Position numbers and translations under genes: made by a program. From DASYTH01 sp035762905 (GTDB lineage Bacteria > Actinomycetota > Actinomycetes > Mycobacteriales > Pseudonocardiaceae), in contig NZ_DASUCC010000097.1 of NCBI RefSeq assembly GCF_035762905.1, positions 124,001 to 188,000 of the forward strand: a stretch of DNA of 64,000 nucleotides, written 5' to 3'. Position 1 is the first letter of the stretch, and each line of letters begins with the position of its first letter. The notes under the pieces are model-generated. The model saw nothing but the letters and a program-made list of their open reading frames with translations, did not search any database and was not told the origin of the DNA. Positions 57,055 through 64,000 of this stretch are shown here, in pieces.

Positions 57055-59013
57055 TCAGCCGCCCTGGGTCACGGTCAGCGTGATGTCCTGGTTGCGGTCG
57101 ATGTCGGAGTTGGGCTGCGGGTTCTGCCCGACCACGAGGGCGTTGTCCGGCGGATCGTTGAACGGCCGGAAGTTCAGATCGCCGTCCCAGCCGAGGCTCT
57201 GCAGGATGTTCCGCGCGTCGGCGACGCTGCGGCCGACCAGATCCGGCATCTTGATCTGCTGCTGATCGCCTCTGGACACGCTGAGGGTGATCGTGGTGCC
57301 CTTGCGGGCCTTGCCACTCTTGGGACTCTGGTCGACGACCGTGCCCTCGGGCTCGGCCGACGACACGTCCTTGCGCTCGACCTTGAAGCCCAGCCCTTCC
57401 AGGTTGGTCTTCGCCGTGTCGAACTTCTGGCCGGTCAGGTCCGGAACGTTGACCGTGTCCGGGGCCTTGCCGAGGCTCAACGTGACCTGGGTACCGGCCT
57501 GGGCGGTCTGCCCGCCCGGCGGGTTCTGCTCGGCCACCTTGCCGACCAGCTTCGGATCCTCGGTCTCGACCTGCCCCGGGTTGGGCGCCACGGTCAGCTG
57601 CGCGTCCTGCAGCAGCTTGGTCGCCTCCTCGACGGTCTTGCCGGTCACGTCCGGCACGTTGACCTTCTGCGGCGGCGCGCCGACCGTCAACAGGATCTTG
57701 TCGCTCTTCTTGACCTGGGCGTTCGGGCTCGGCTCGGTGCTCAGCACCTTGCCGATGTTGTCCGGCCCGCACGGCCCGACCGACCCGTCCGGGTTGGGCT
57801 GGCAGGGCACCGACTCGGTGGAGATGTCGGTGAACCCCTGGTCGCGCAGCACTCGACTGGCCTCGGCCTGGGTCTGGTTGACCACGTTGGGCATGGTGAT
57901 CGAGTCGTTGGGCGCCTCGGTCTTGCCGAACACCAGCGTGGCCAGCCACGCGATGACCCCGATGAGGGCGAGGGCCAGCACCGTGATCAACGTCACAGTC
58001 CAGGCCTTGCGGCGCTTTCGGCGGCGCTCGTCCTCCTCTTCCTCGTACGGGTCGCGGCTGTCGTAGTCGTCGGCCATCACCACCGGGCGGTGCCGGCCGG
58101 CCGGTGCCGGATGCCGGTTGGCCATCACGGAGGTGCGGTCGTCCTCGGTCATCACCATCGGGGCCAGCGGCCGCTGCCCCTGCAGCACCCGGACCAGGTC
58201 GGTGCGCATCTCGGCGGCGGACTGGTAGCGGTTGGCCGGGCCTTTGGCCATCGCCTTGAGCACCACGGCGTCCAGCGCCGGGCTGACCCGCCCGTTGAGC
58301 GCCGACGGCGGCTTGGGGTCCTCCCGGACGTGCTGGTAGGCCACCGCGACCGGGGAGTCGCCGGTGAACGGCGGCTCGCCGGTGAGCAACTCGAACAGCA
58401 CGCAGCCGGCGGCGTAGACGTCGCTGCGCGCGTCCACCGCCTCGCCGCGGGCCTGCTCGGGGGACAGGTACTGGGCGGTGCCGATCACCGCGGCGGTCTG
58501 GGTGACCGCGGCCTGGCCGTCGGCGACCGCACGGGCGATGCCGAAATCCATCACCTTGACCGCACCGTTGCGGGTGATCATGGCGTTGGCCGGCTTCACG
58601 TCCCGGTGCACGATGCCGTGCCGGTGGCTGAAGTCCAGCGCGGCGCAGACATCGGCCATGATCTCCATGGCGCGCTGACCGGGCAGCGGACCCTCGGTCT
58701 TCACGATGTCACGCAGCGTGCGACCGTCCACGAACTCCATGACGATGTAGGGCAGCGGGCCGTAGTTGGTCCTGGTCTCCCCCGTGTCGTACACCGCGAC
58801 GATCGCCGGATGGTTCAGCGCGGCGGCGTTCTGCGCCTCGCGGCGGAACCGCTCCTGGAACTGCGGGTCGCGGGCCAGGTCGGCGCGAAGCACCTTCACG
58901 GCGACTTCCCGCCCCAGGCGGACGTCGCGGCCCCGGTGAACCTCGGACATGCCGCCGTAGCCGAGCGTTTCGCCCAGCTCGTAGCGATTCGAAAGCAGTC
59001 GCGGTGTGGTCAT
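57055..59013 (-). CDS. pknB: Serine/threonine protein kinase PknB with four PASTA domains
   Basis: Membrane receptor kinase of 652 residues controlling growth and wall synthesis. The kinase domain is at about 11-275: Lys40 in VAVKVLRADL, catalytic HRDVKPAN near 136-143, DFG in VMDFGIAR. A Glu/Arg-rich juxtamembrane segment precedes one TM helix at about 335-358. Four outer PASTA repeats follow (starting SITMPNVVNQTQ, KVNVPDVTGKT, TVNVPDLTGQK, IKMPDLVGRS), which sense muropeptides/lipid II. The first PASTA has a Cys pair (VPCQPNPDGSVGPC). Last gene of the pstP-rodA-pbpA-pknA-pknB operon. Confidence 0.97.
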   Translation of the reverse strand: MTTPRLLSNRYELGETLGYGGMSEVHRGRDVRLGREVAVKVLRADLARDPQFQERFRREAQNAAALNHPAIVAVYDTGETRTNYGPLPYIVMEFVDGRTLRDIVKTEGPLPGQRAMEIMADVCAALDFSHRHGIVHRDVKPANAMITRNGAVKVMDFGIARAVADGQAAVTQTAAVIGTAQYLSPEQARGEAVDARSDVYAAGCVLFELLTGEPPFTGDSPVAVAYQHVREDPKPPSALNGRVSPALDAVVLKAMAKGPANRYQSAAEMRTDLVRVLQGQRPLAPMVMTEDDRTSVMANRHPAPAGRHRPVVMADDYDSRDPYEEEEDERRRKRRKAWTVTLITVLALALIGVIAWLATLVFGKTEAPNDSITMPNVVNQTQAEASRVLRDQGFTDISTESVPCQPNPDGSVGPCGPDNIGKVLSTEPSPNAQVKKSDKILLTVGAPPQKVNVPDVTGKTVEEATKLLQDAQLTVAPNPGQVETEDPKLVGKVAEQNPPGGQTAQAGTQVTLSLGKAPDTVNVPDLTGQKFDTAKTNLEGLGFKVERKDVSSAEPEGTVVDQSPKSGKARKGTTITLSVSRGDQQQIKMPDLVGRSVADARNILQSLGWDGDLNFRPFNDPPDNALVVGQNPQPNSDIDRNQDITLTVTQGG

Positions 59014-59088
59014 CGGTGGGCCGTCTCAGCTCCTCGTATCGACGTGCGGTCCCATCATGCCTGGTTTCCGGTCCCCATAAGCCCAGGT

Positions 59089-60555
59089 TCAGCCAGGCGG
59101 CGCGTTCGGTCGGCACCAGATCGTCACCTCGGACCCGGCCGGCCTGTCGCCGGTCGGGTCCACCTGCGTGACCATGCACGTCTGCATGTCCTTCGGTGCC
59201 TCTCCGATGATCGTCACCACCCGCGTGGTCAACCCGGCTTCATGCAGGTCGGCCACTGCGAACGATGCCGAGCGAGCCAGGTAACGCGCCGGGTCGACGT
59301 TGATCAGGCGCGCCGGCTTCGCACCCGGTTCCCGGGGGAATCCGGACCTGCCGGGCGGTCCCCCCGGCTCGGCATCCTGCTCGGCGTCTCGGCCCCCCGG
59401 ACTGTTCACTGAGGTATCCGGTCCGGGGCTCTGCTGATTATCCGTCTGGCCTCCGGACCGTAACAGTGCGGGGATGCCAAACGCGGCGAGCACTATCAAA
59501 GCGGCCAGTAGGACAACGAGCAAGACCCACAGCCAGGTACGGCCGCGACGGGGGCCGGGCGGCCGGCCCATCGGGAACGACCCGCTGCCCGGCACCCCCG
59601 GTGGCATGCTCGGCGGGCCGAGCGGCATGACCCGGGGCTGCGTGCCGGTGTGCGGGCCCGGGTTCGCCCTGGCCAGGTTGGCCGGCGCCAGCGCGCGTCC
59701 GGTGGGCACCGGCAGCGGCAGGCCGGCCCGCACCGCGGCCACGGCGGCGGCGAACTCGGCACCGCCGCCGTAGCGCTGCCGGGGGTCCTTGACCAGGGTC
59801 GCCTCGATCACCGCCCGGGCATACGGCGGCACGTCGGCCGGCAGCGGCGGCGGCAGGTCCCGGATGTGCATCATGGCGACCGTCACCGCGTTCTCGGACA
59901 GGAACGGGCGGTGTCCGGCCAGGCACTCGTAGCCCACCACGGCCAGCGAGTACACGTCGCTCGCCGGCTCCGCCTCGTGCCCGAGCGCCTGCTCGGGGGC
60001 GATGTAGTGGGCGGTGCCCATCACCATGCCGGACCGGGTGACCGGGGCCGCGTCGGCGGCTTTGGCGATGCCGAAGTCGGTGAGCTTCACGTGGCCGGTC
60101 GGGGTGATCAGGATGTTGCCCGGCTTGACGTCGCGGTGCACGAAACCGCGCTCGTGCGCGGCCTGCAGCGCGTTGCCCGCCTGCTCGAGGATGTCCAGCG
60201 TGCGATCGGCGGCGATGCGCCGCTCCCGGGCAAGGACCGCAGCCAGCGGCTCGCCCTCGACCAGCTCCATCACCAGGTAGGCGGTGTCCTTGGGCCCGTC
60301 GACCACCCCGGCGGTCTCGCCGTAGTCGTGCACCGCCGCGATGCCCGGGTGGTTCAGCGACGCCGTGGTTCTGGCCTCGGTGCGAAACCGGTGCAGGAAC
60401 TCGGCGTCCCCGCACAGCTCCGGCTTGAGCACCTTCACCGCCACCCGGCGGTCCAGCCGGGTGTCCGCGGCCTCCCAGACCTCACCCATGCCGCCCACGG
60501 CGATGCGCCTGGCCAACCGGTACCGGTCGGCCAGGAGCTGCCCCGAGGTCAGCAT
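59089..60555 (-). CDS. pknA: Serine/threonine protein kinase PknA with outer PASTA-like domain
   Basis: 488-residue membrane kinase. The kinase domain is at about 12-275: Lys41 in VAVKVLKPEL, HRDVKPGN near 140, DFG in LTDFGIAK. A Pro-rich juxtamembrane part and a TM helix (about 348-368, LWVLLVVLLAALIVLAAF) follow. The outer end (about 405-488) looks like one PASTA domain (RSASFAVADLHEAGLTTRV, VTQVDPTG, AGSEVTIWC) with two Cys. M. tuberculosis PknA has no PASTA. Starts 2 bases after the pbpA stop. Confidence 0.93.
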   Translation of the reverse strand: MLTSGQLLADRYRLARRIAVGGMGEVWEAADTRLDRRVAVKVLKPELCGDAEFLHRFRTEARTTASLNHPGIAAVHDYGETAGVVDGPKDTAYLVMELVEGEPLAAVLARERRIAADRTLDILEQAGNALQAAHERGFVHRDVKPGNILITPTGHVKLTDFGIAKAADAAPVTRSGMVMGTAHYIAPEQALGHEAEPASDVYSLAVVGYECLAGHRPFLSENAVTVAMMHIRDLPPPLPADVPPYARAVIEATLVKDPRQRYGGGAEFAAAVAAVRAGLPLPVPTGRALAPANLARANPGPHTGTQPRVMPLGPPSMPPGVPGSGSFPMGRPPGPRRGRTWLWVLLVVLLAALIVLAAFGIPALLRSGGQTDNQQSPGPDTSVNSPGGRDAEQDAEPGGPPGRSGFPREPGAKPARLINVDPARYLARSASFAVADLHEAGLTTRVVTIIGEAPKDMQTCMVTQVDPTGDRPAGSEVTIWCRPNAPPG

Positions 60556-60557
60556 CG

Positions 60558-62051
60558 TCAGTTCCCCCCGGCCAGTGCTGCCCGGATCGTGGCCCGGCCG
60601 ATCGCGGCCGCATCCCGGCCGCCGGTGGCGGCCACGTCCCGGCTCTCCACCAGCACCGCGACTGCGACCTGCGGGTTCTCGGCCGGGGCGAACGCCACGT
60701 ACCAGGCGAACGGGGGCGTGTTCTTCGGGTCGTTGCCGGTCTCGGCGGTCCCGGTCTTGGAGGCGATGGCCAACCCGGGCTGCTTGCCGGCGCCGCCGGT
60801 GTGCTCCTCGGACTTGATCATCATGTCGCGCAACGCCTCGGCACTGCGCCGGGACATGGCCGTGCCCATCCGGTCCGGCTCGAAGTCGGAGATCGTGTCC
60901 AGGTCCGGCGCCTGCACCTGCTTGATCAGCTGCGGGCGCATCCGCACGCCGCCGTTGGCGATGGTCGCGGCGATCACGGCGTTCTGCATCGGGGTCAACC
61001 GCACGTCCCGCTGGCCGATCCCGCTCTGGTAGAGCGCCGGACCGTCCACGATGTTCATGCAGTTGCCCTCCGACCGCGGCCCGATGCAGGACTGGGCCAC
61101 CGGCATCGGCACGGTCAGGTCCGCCTCGCCGATGCCGAACAGCGCCGCCTGGCGGGTCAGCTTGTCCTCGCCGAGGTCGTGCGCCAGCTGGGCGAAGGCT
61201 GTGTTGCAGGACAGTTCCAGCGCGGTCTCCATGGACGCGGTCTGCCCCGAACCGCAGCTGCGGTTGTTGTAGTTCGACAGGTCCGTGTTGGCGTTGATCT
61301 TGATGCTGGACTGCGCCGGAAGCTGGGTGTTCTTGTCCTTGCCGTCCTCGAGCGCGGCCGCGGCCACCACCAGCTTGAACGTCGAGCCGGGGAAGTAGTT
61401 CTCGGCCACCGCCCGGTTCAGCAGCGGCTTGCGGGCGTTGTTCTGGTCCCGGATCTGGTTGTACGCCTGCTCCTGGGCCAGGGCGTCGTGCGCGGCGAGC
61501 TGGTTCGGGTCGAACGCCGGGGTGCTCACCATCGCCAGGATCTCGCCGGTCTGCGGGCGCAGGGCCACCACCGCGCCGTTGAAGTCCCGCGCGCTCAACC
61601 CCTCGAACGCGGCCTGCTGGGCCTCCGGCTTGATCGTCACCACCACGTTGCCGCCGCGCGGGTCCCGGCCGGTGATCAGGTCGGACAGCCTGCGGACGAA
61701 CAGCCGGTCGTCCGAGCCGTTGAGGATCGCGTCCTCGGTGCGCTCCAACCCGGTGGCGCCGTAGCGAACCGAGTAGAACCCGGTCACCGGGGCGTAGAGC
61801 GGGCCGTTCATGTACGTCCGCAGGTAGCGCAGCCGGTCGTTGGTCGGCGTCACCGTGGCCAGGATGACCCCGTCGAACTGGGACTGGATCCGGCCGCGCT
61901 GGCGGGCGTACTCGTCGAAGAGCACCCGCCGGTTGCGGCTGTCCGCCCGGTAGTCGTCGGCCTTGACGATCTGGATGTAGGTGGCGTTTGCCAGCAGCAG
62001 CACGACCATGGCGAGCATGGCCAATCCGACCCGGCGCAGTGGTGTGTTCAT
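60558..62051 (-). CDS. pbpA: Penicillin-binding protein PbpA (class B transpeptidase)
   Basis: Peptidoglycan transpeptidase of 497 residues anchored by one N-terminal helix (VGLAMLAMVVLLLANATYI). The three active-site motifs are present: SxxK as STFK (in ENYFPGSTFKLVVAAA), SxN as SCN in ELSCNTAFAQLAHDL, and KTG in IASKTGTAETG. It pairs with RodA, whose start overlaps its own by ATGA. Homologue of Rv0016c. Confidence 0.97.
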   Translation of the reverse strand: MNTPLRRVGLAMLAMVVLLLANATYIQIVKADDYRADSRNRRVLFDEYARQRGRIQSQFDGVILATVTPTNDRLRYLRTYMNGPLYAPVTGFYSVRYGATGLERTEDAILNGSDDRLFVRRLSDLITGRDPRGGNVVVTIKPEAQQAAFEGLSARDFNGAVVALRPQTGEILAMVSTPAFDPNQLAAHDALAQEQAYNQIRDQNNARKPLLNRAVAENYFPGSTFKLVVAAAALEDGKDKNTQLPAQSSIKINANTDLSNYNNRSCGSGQTASMETALELSCNTAFAQLAHDLGEDKLTRQAALFGIGEADLTVPMPVAQSCIGPRSEGNCMNIVDGPALYQSGIGQRDVRLTPMQNAVIAATIANGGVRMRPQLIKQVQAPDLDTISDFEPDRMGTAMSRRSAEALRDMMIKSEEHTGGAGKQPGLAIASKTGTAETGNDPKNTPPFAWYVAFAPAENPQVAVAVLVESRDVAATGGRDAAAIGRATIRAALAGGN

Positions 62052-63511
62052 GACTGGGGCCGTTCGACCATGACGGTGTGCGCCTCCGCCAGCGGGGCCT
62101 GGGCGGCCGGCTTCGGCCGGGCGCCGGTCTGCGGCCGCCGGGCCGCATCCGATATTCGGAGCAGCAGCGCCACCAGGATGTAGTTGGCCAGCAGCGATGA
62201 GCCGCCGGCGGACAGGAACGGCGCGGTGATGCCGGTCAGCGGGATCAGCGCCGTCACCCCGCCGACCACCACGAACACCTGCATGATCAGCGCGAAGGCC
62301 AGGCCGCCGCCGAGCAGCTTGCCGAACGTGTCCCGCACCGCGAGCGCGCTGCGCATCCCGCGCATCGCCAGCATCGTGTACACCAGCAGCAGCGCGGCCA
62401 GCCCGATCAGGCCCAGCTCCTCGCCGATCGCCGCGGTGATGAAGTCGCTGTTGGCCAGCGGCACCATGTCCGGCCGGCCGGCGCCGAGCCCGGTCCCGCC
62501 GACCCCGCCGGTGGCGAACCCGAACAGCGCCTGGGCGATCTGGAAGCCACCCCGGTCGTAGTCGGCGAACGGGTCGAGCCAGGTCTGCACCCGCTGGGCC
62601 ACGTGGCCGAACACGTTGTAGGCGACCACGCAGCCGGCCACGAACAGGCCGAGCCCGACGACCACCCAGATCAGCCGCTCGGTGGCCACGTACAGCATCA
62701 CCAGCAGGATGCCGAAGAACAGCAGCGAGGTGCCGAGATCCTTTTCGAAGATCAGTACGCCGACCGAGACCGCCCAGGCCACCAGGATCGGCCCGAGGTC
62801 CCGGCCGCGCGGCAGGTCGACCCCGAGCACCCGCCGGCCGGCGGCCATGAACAGGTCCCGTTTGGACACCAGGAACGCGGCGAAGAAGATCAGCAGCAGG
62901 ATCTTGGCGAACTCGCCCGGCTGGATCGAGAAGACGCCGATCCGCAGCCAGATCTTCGCCCCGTTGATGGTCGGCGCGATCAGGTCGGGCAGCACCGCCG
63001 GCAGCGCCAGCAGCACCAGACCGACCAGCCCGAACATGTACCCGTACCGGGTCAGCGTGCGGTGGTCCTTGACCACCTTCAGCACCGCGAGGAACAGCCC
63101 GAGCGCGATCACGGTCCACAGGATCTGCTTGGGAACCTGGTTGTTGACCTCAGTGGCGGTCTGCACCGCCCGCTCGGCGTAGGCCAGGTCCAGCCGGTAG
63201 ATCACCACCAGGCCGATCCCGTTGAGCAGCGCGACGCACGGCAGGATCAGCGGGTCGGCGTAGGGCGCCCAGGCCCGCACCGCGAGGTGCGCCACCGCGA
63301 ACACGGCCAGGTAGGCCAGGCCGTACCAGAGCAGCCGCAGCGTCAGCTGCTCCTCCTGGTTCACCTCGACCAGCATCAGGGCCCCGGTCACCAGAACGGC
63401 CGCGAACGACAGCATGAACAGCTCGGTGCCGCGCCTGGTCGGAGCCGACCTGTCCGGCGCGGCACTGCTCACCTGCCCCGCAACCGCAACCGGTGCCGCC
63501 GGCTCTGCCAT
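62048..63511 (-). CDS. rodA: SEDS peptidoglycan glycosyltransferase RodA
   Basis: Membrane glycan polymerase of 487 residues with about 11-12 helices. SEDS signatures include NGAKIWLRIGVFSIQPGEFAKILLLIFFAAF, FEKDLGTSLLFFGILLVMLYV, RVQTWLDPFADYDRGGFQIAQALFGFATGGVGGTGLGAG and ANSDFITAAIGEELGLIG. Works with PbpA, encoded next in the operon. The stop of pstP shares its last base with the ATG. Confidence 0.96.
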   Translation of the reverse strand: MAEPAAPVAVAGQVSSAAPDRSAPTRRGTELFMLSFAAVLVTGALMLVEVNQEEQLTLRLLWYGLAYLAVFAVAHLAVRAWAPYADPLILPCVALLNGIGLVVIYRLDLAYAERAVQTATEVNNQVPKQILWTVIALGLFLAVLKVVKDHRTLTRYGYMFGLVGLVLLALPAVLPDLIAPTINGAKIWLRIGVFSIQPGEFAKILLLIFFAAFLVSKRDLFMAAGRRVLGVDLPRGRDLGPILVAWAVSVGVLIFEKDLGTSLLFFGILLVMLYVATERLIWVVVGLGLFVAGCVVAYNVFGHVAQRVQTWLDPFADYDRGGFQIAQALFGFATGGVGGTGLGAGRPDMVPLANSDFITAAIGEELGLIGLAALLLVYTMLAMRGMRSALAVRDTFGKLLGGGLAFALIMQVFVVVGGVTALIPLTGITAPFLSAGGSSLLANYILVALLLRISDAARRPQTGARPKPAAQAPLAEAHTVMVERPQS

Positions 63512-64000
63512 CAGCCACCACCCTTGTCCCCGGGGTGCGGCTTGCGGCAGTTGAGCCCGGGAACCGGCTCGGCCTTGCCCGGCGGCAGCACGTCGGCGGT
63601 GGTGGACGGGGTCTGGCCGGGCGTGGCGCCCTGGCCGGGTGCTGGCACGCCCGTCGGCGGGATGGTCGACGGGGTCGACGACGTCGTCTGGGTGCGCTCC
63701 TGCCTGCGGACGAAGTCGTCGCAGCTGGGCAGGCCGTACTTGCTGCGCAGGTCCTGGATGAACTCGCGGGCGTCCTGGATGCTCTCGAAGCTCTCCGTGC
63801 CCGAGCGCACCGAGTCCTGGCCGGCCGCCTGCAGGTCCTCGACGTAACGTTTGTCACAGGTCGCGTCCGGGTCGCAGGAGCCCTGCACCTGGTGGTTCAG
63901 CGAGATGCCCATGATGCTGCCGCGCACCCCTTGGAAGATCGCGATCTCGCCGCCATCGCCCTCGCCGACGAAGTACTGCCGGTTGACCGCGATGATCCCG
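63511..64000 (-). CDS. pstP: PP2C-type protein phosphatase PstP, C-terminal part only
   Basis: The reading frame is open to the window end; only the last 163 residues are present. They correspond to the extracytoplasmic C-terminus: RQYFVGEG and FQGVRGSIMGISL near the start resemble the outer domain of M. tuberculosis PstP (Rv0018c), and the order pstP-rodA-pbpA-pknA-pknB supports it. The catalytic PP2C domain and transmembrane helix lie beyond the edge. Two Cys (GSCDPDATC) and a Thr/Pro-rich tail are visible. Dephosphorylates PknA/PknB targets. Confidence 0.88.
   Translation of the reverse strand, partial: GIIAVNRQYFVGEGDGGEIAIFQGVRGSIMGISLNHQVQGSCDPDATCDKRYVEDLQAAGQDSVRSGTESFESIQDAREFIQDLRSKYGLPSCDDFVRRQERTQTTSSTPSTIPPTGVPAPGQGATPGQTPSTTADVLPPGKAEPVPGLNCRKPHPGDKGGG

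Overview
The window is a high-GC actinobacterial chromosome segment that contains the replication origin. Gene content and order (parAB, rsmG, jag, yidC, yidD, rnpA, rpmH, dnaA, oriC, dnaN, gnd, recF, DUF721, gyrB, gyrA, DUF3566, tRNA-Ile, DLW-39, tRNA-Ala, cwsA-like, ppiA, rhomboid, crgA, class E sortase, pabA, pknB, pknA, pbpA, rodA, pstP) match the origin region of Mycobacterium and Streptomyces. A gnd gene between dnaN and recF, a class E sortase next to crgA, and a MurJ separate from its pseudokinase suggest a non-mycobacterial actinomycete. A Pseudonocardiales-like genome is my best guess; I cannot name a genus. I saw no rRNA operon, CRISPR array, prophage or intact insertion sequence.

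Layout. 1-5.8 kb: the end of threonine dehydrogenase with glycine C-acetyltransferase (threonine breakdown), ribokinase, a cytochrome b561-like protein divergent from a TetR regulator, and an ECF sigma factor with its membrane anti-sigma partner. 5.9-12.7 kb: leuS behind an apparent leucine-sensing attenuator, an SdpI-like protein, a membrane-anchored HTH protein, yqgE and an MFS transporter. 12.6-24.4 kb: pcnA, mutT4, a DUF6049 protein, murJ, its pseudokinase partner, sigM with anti-sigma, trxB, trxA and cwlM, the order of Mycobacterium tuberculosis Rv3907c-Rv3915. 24.4-27.6 kb: a GNAT protein, an aminotransferase and a D-Ala-D-Ala-ligase-like ATP-grasp protein. 27.6-33.0 kb: parB-parA with three parS sites, rsmG, and the jag-yidC-yidD-rnpA-rpmH secretion/RNase P string. 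33.0-44.3 kb: the dnaA leader, dnaA, oriC, dnaN, gnd, recF, DUF721, gyrB, gyrA. 44.3-50.8 kb: DUF3566, two tRNAs, small envelope and division proteins. 50.8-56.3 kb: a leftward string of seven genes coding for an exported protein, a P/Q-rich membrane peptide, ApbE, a ferric-reductase-like cytochrome, a NuoF-like flavoprotein, a ferredoxin and an APC permease. 56.4-64 kb: pabA, then the leftward pstP-rodA-pbpA-pknA-pknB cell-wall signalling operon.

Two themes run through the window. One is initiation and segregation around oriC: DnaA boxes lie not only in oriC but in the dnaA leader, at the start of the DUF721 gene and at the start of a PH-domain gene. The other is control of peptidoglycan synthesis: PknA/PknB/PstP, CwlM, MurJ plus pseudokinase, RodA/PbpA, CrgA and a CwsA-like protein are all present.

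The most interesting items are the leuS leader (leader peptide with three consecutive Leu codons, overlapping hairpin and terminator), the ApbE/ferric-reductase/NuoF-like redox operon, a 24-bp imperfect palindrome over the gyrB promoter, an Asn in the GyrA quinolone-resistance region where Gly is usual, DnaA-box clusters inside coding sequence, a dispersed two-copy intergenic repeat with a conserved hairpin, and a PknA with an extracellular PASTA-like domain.
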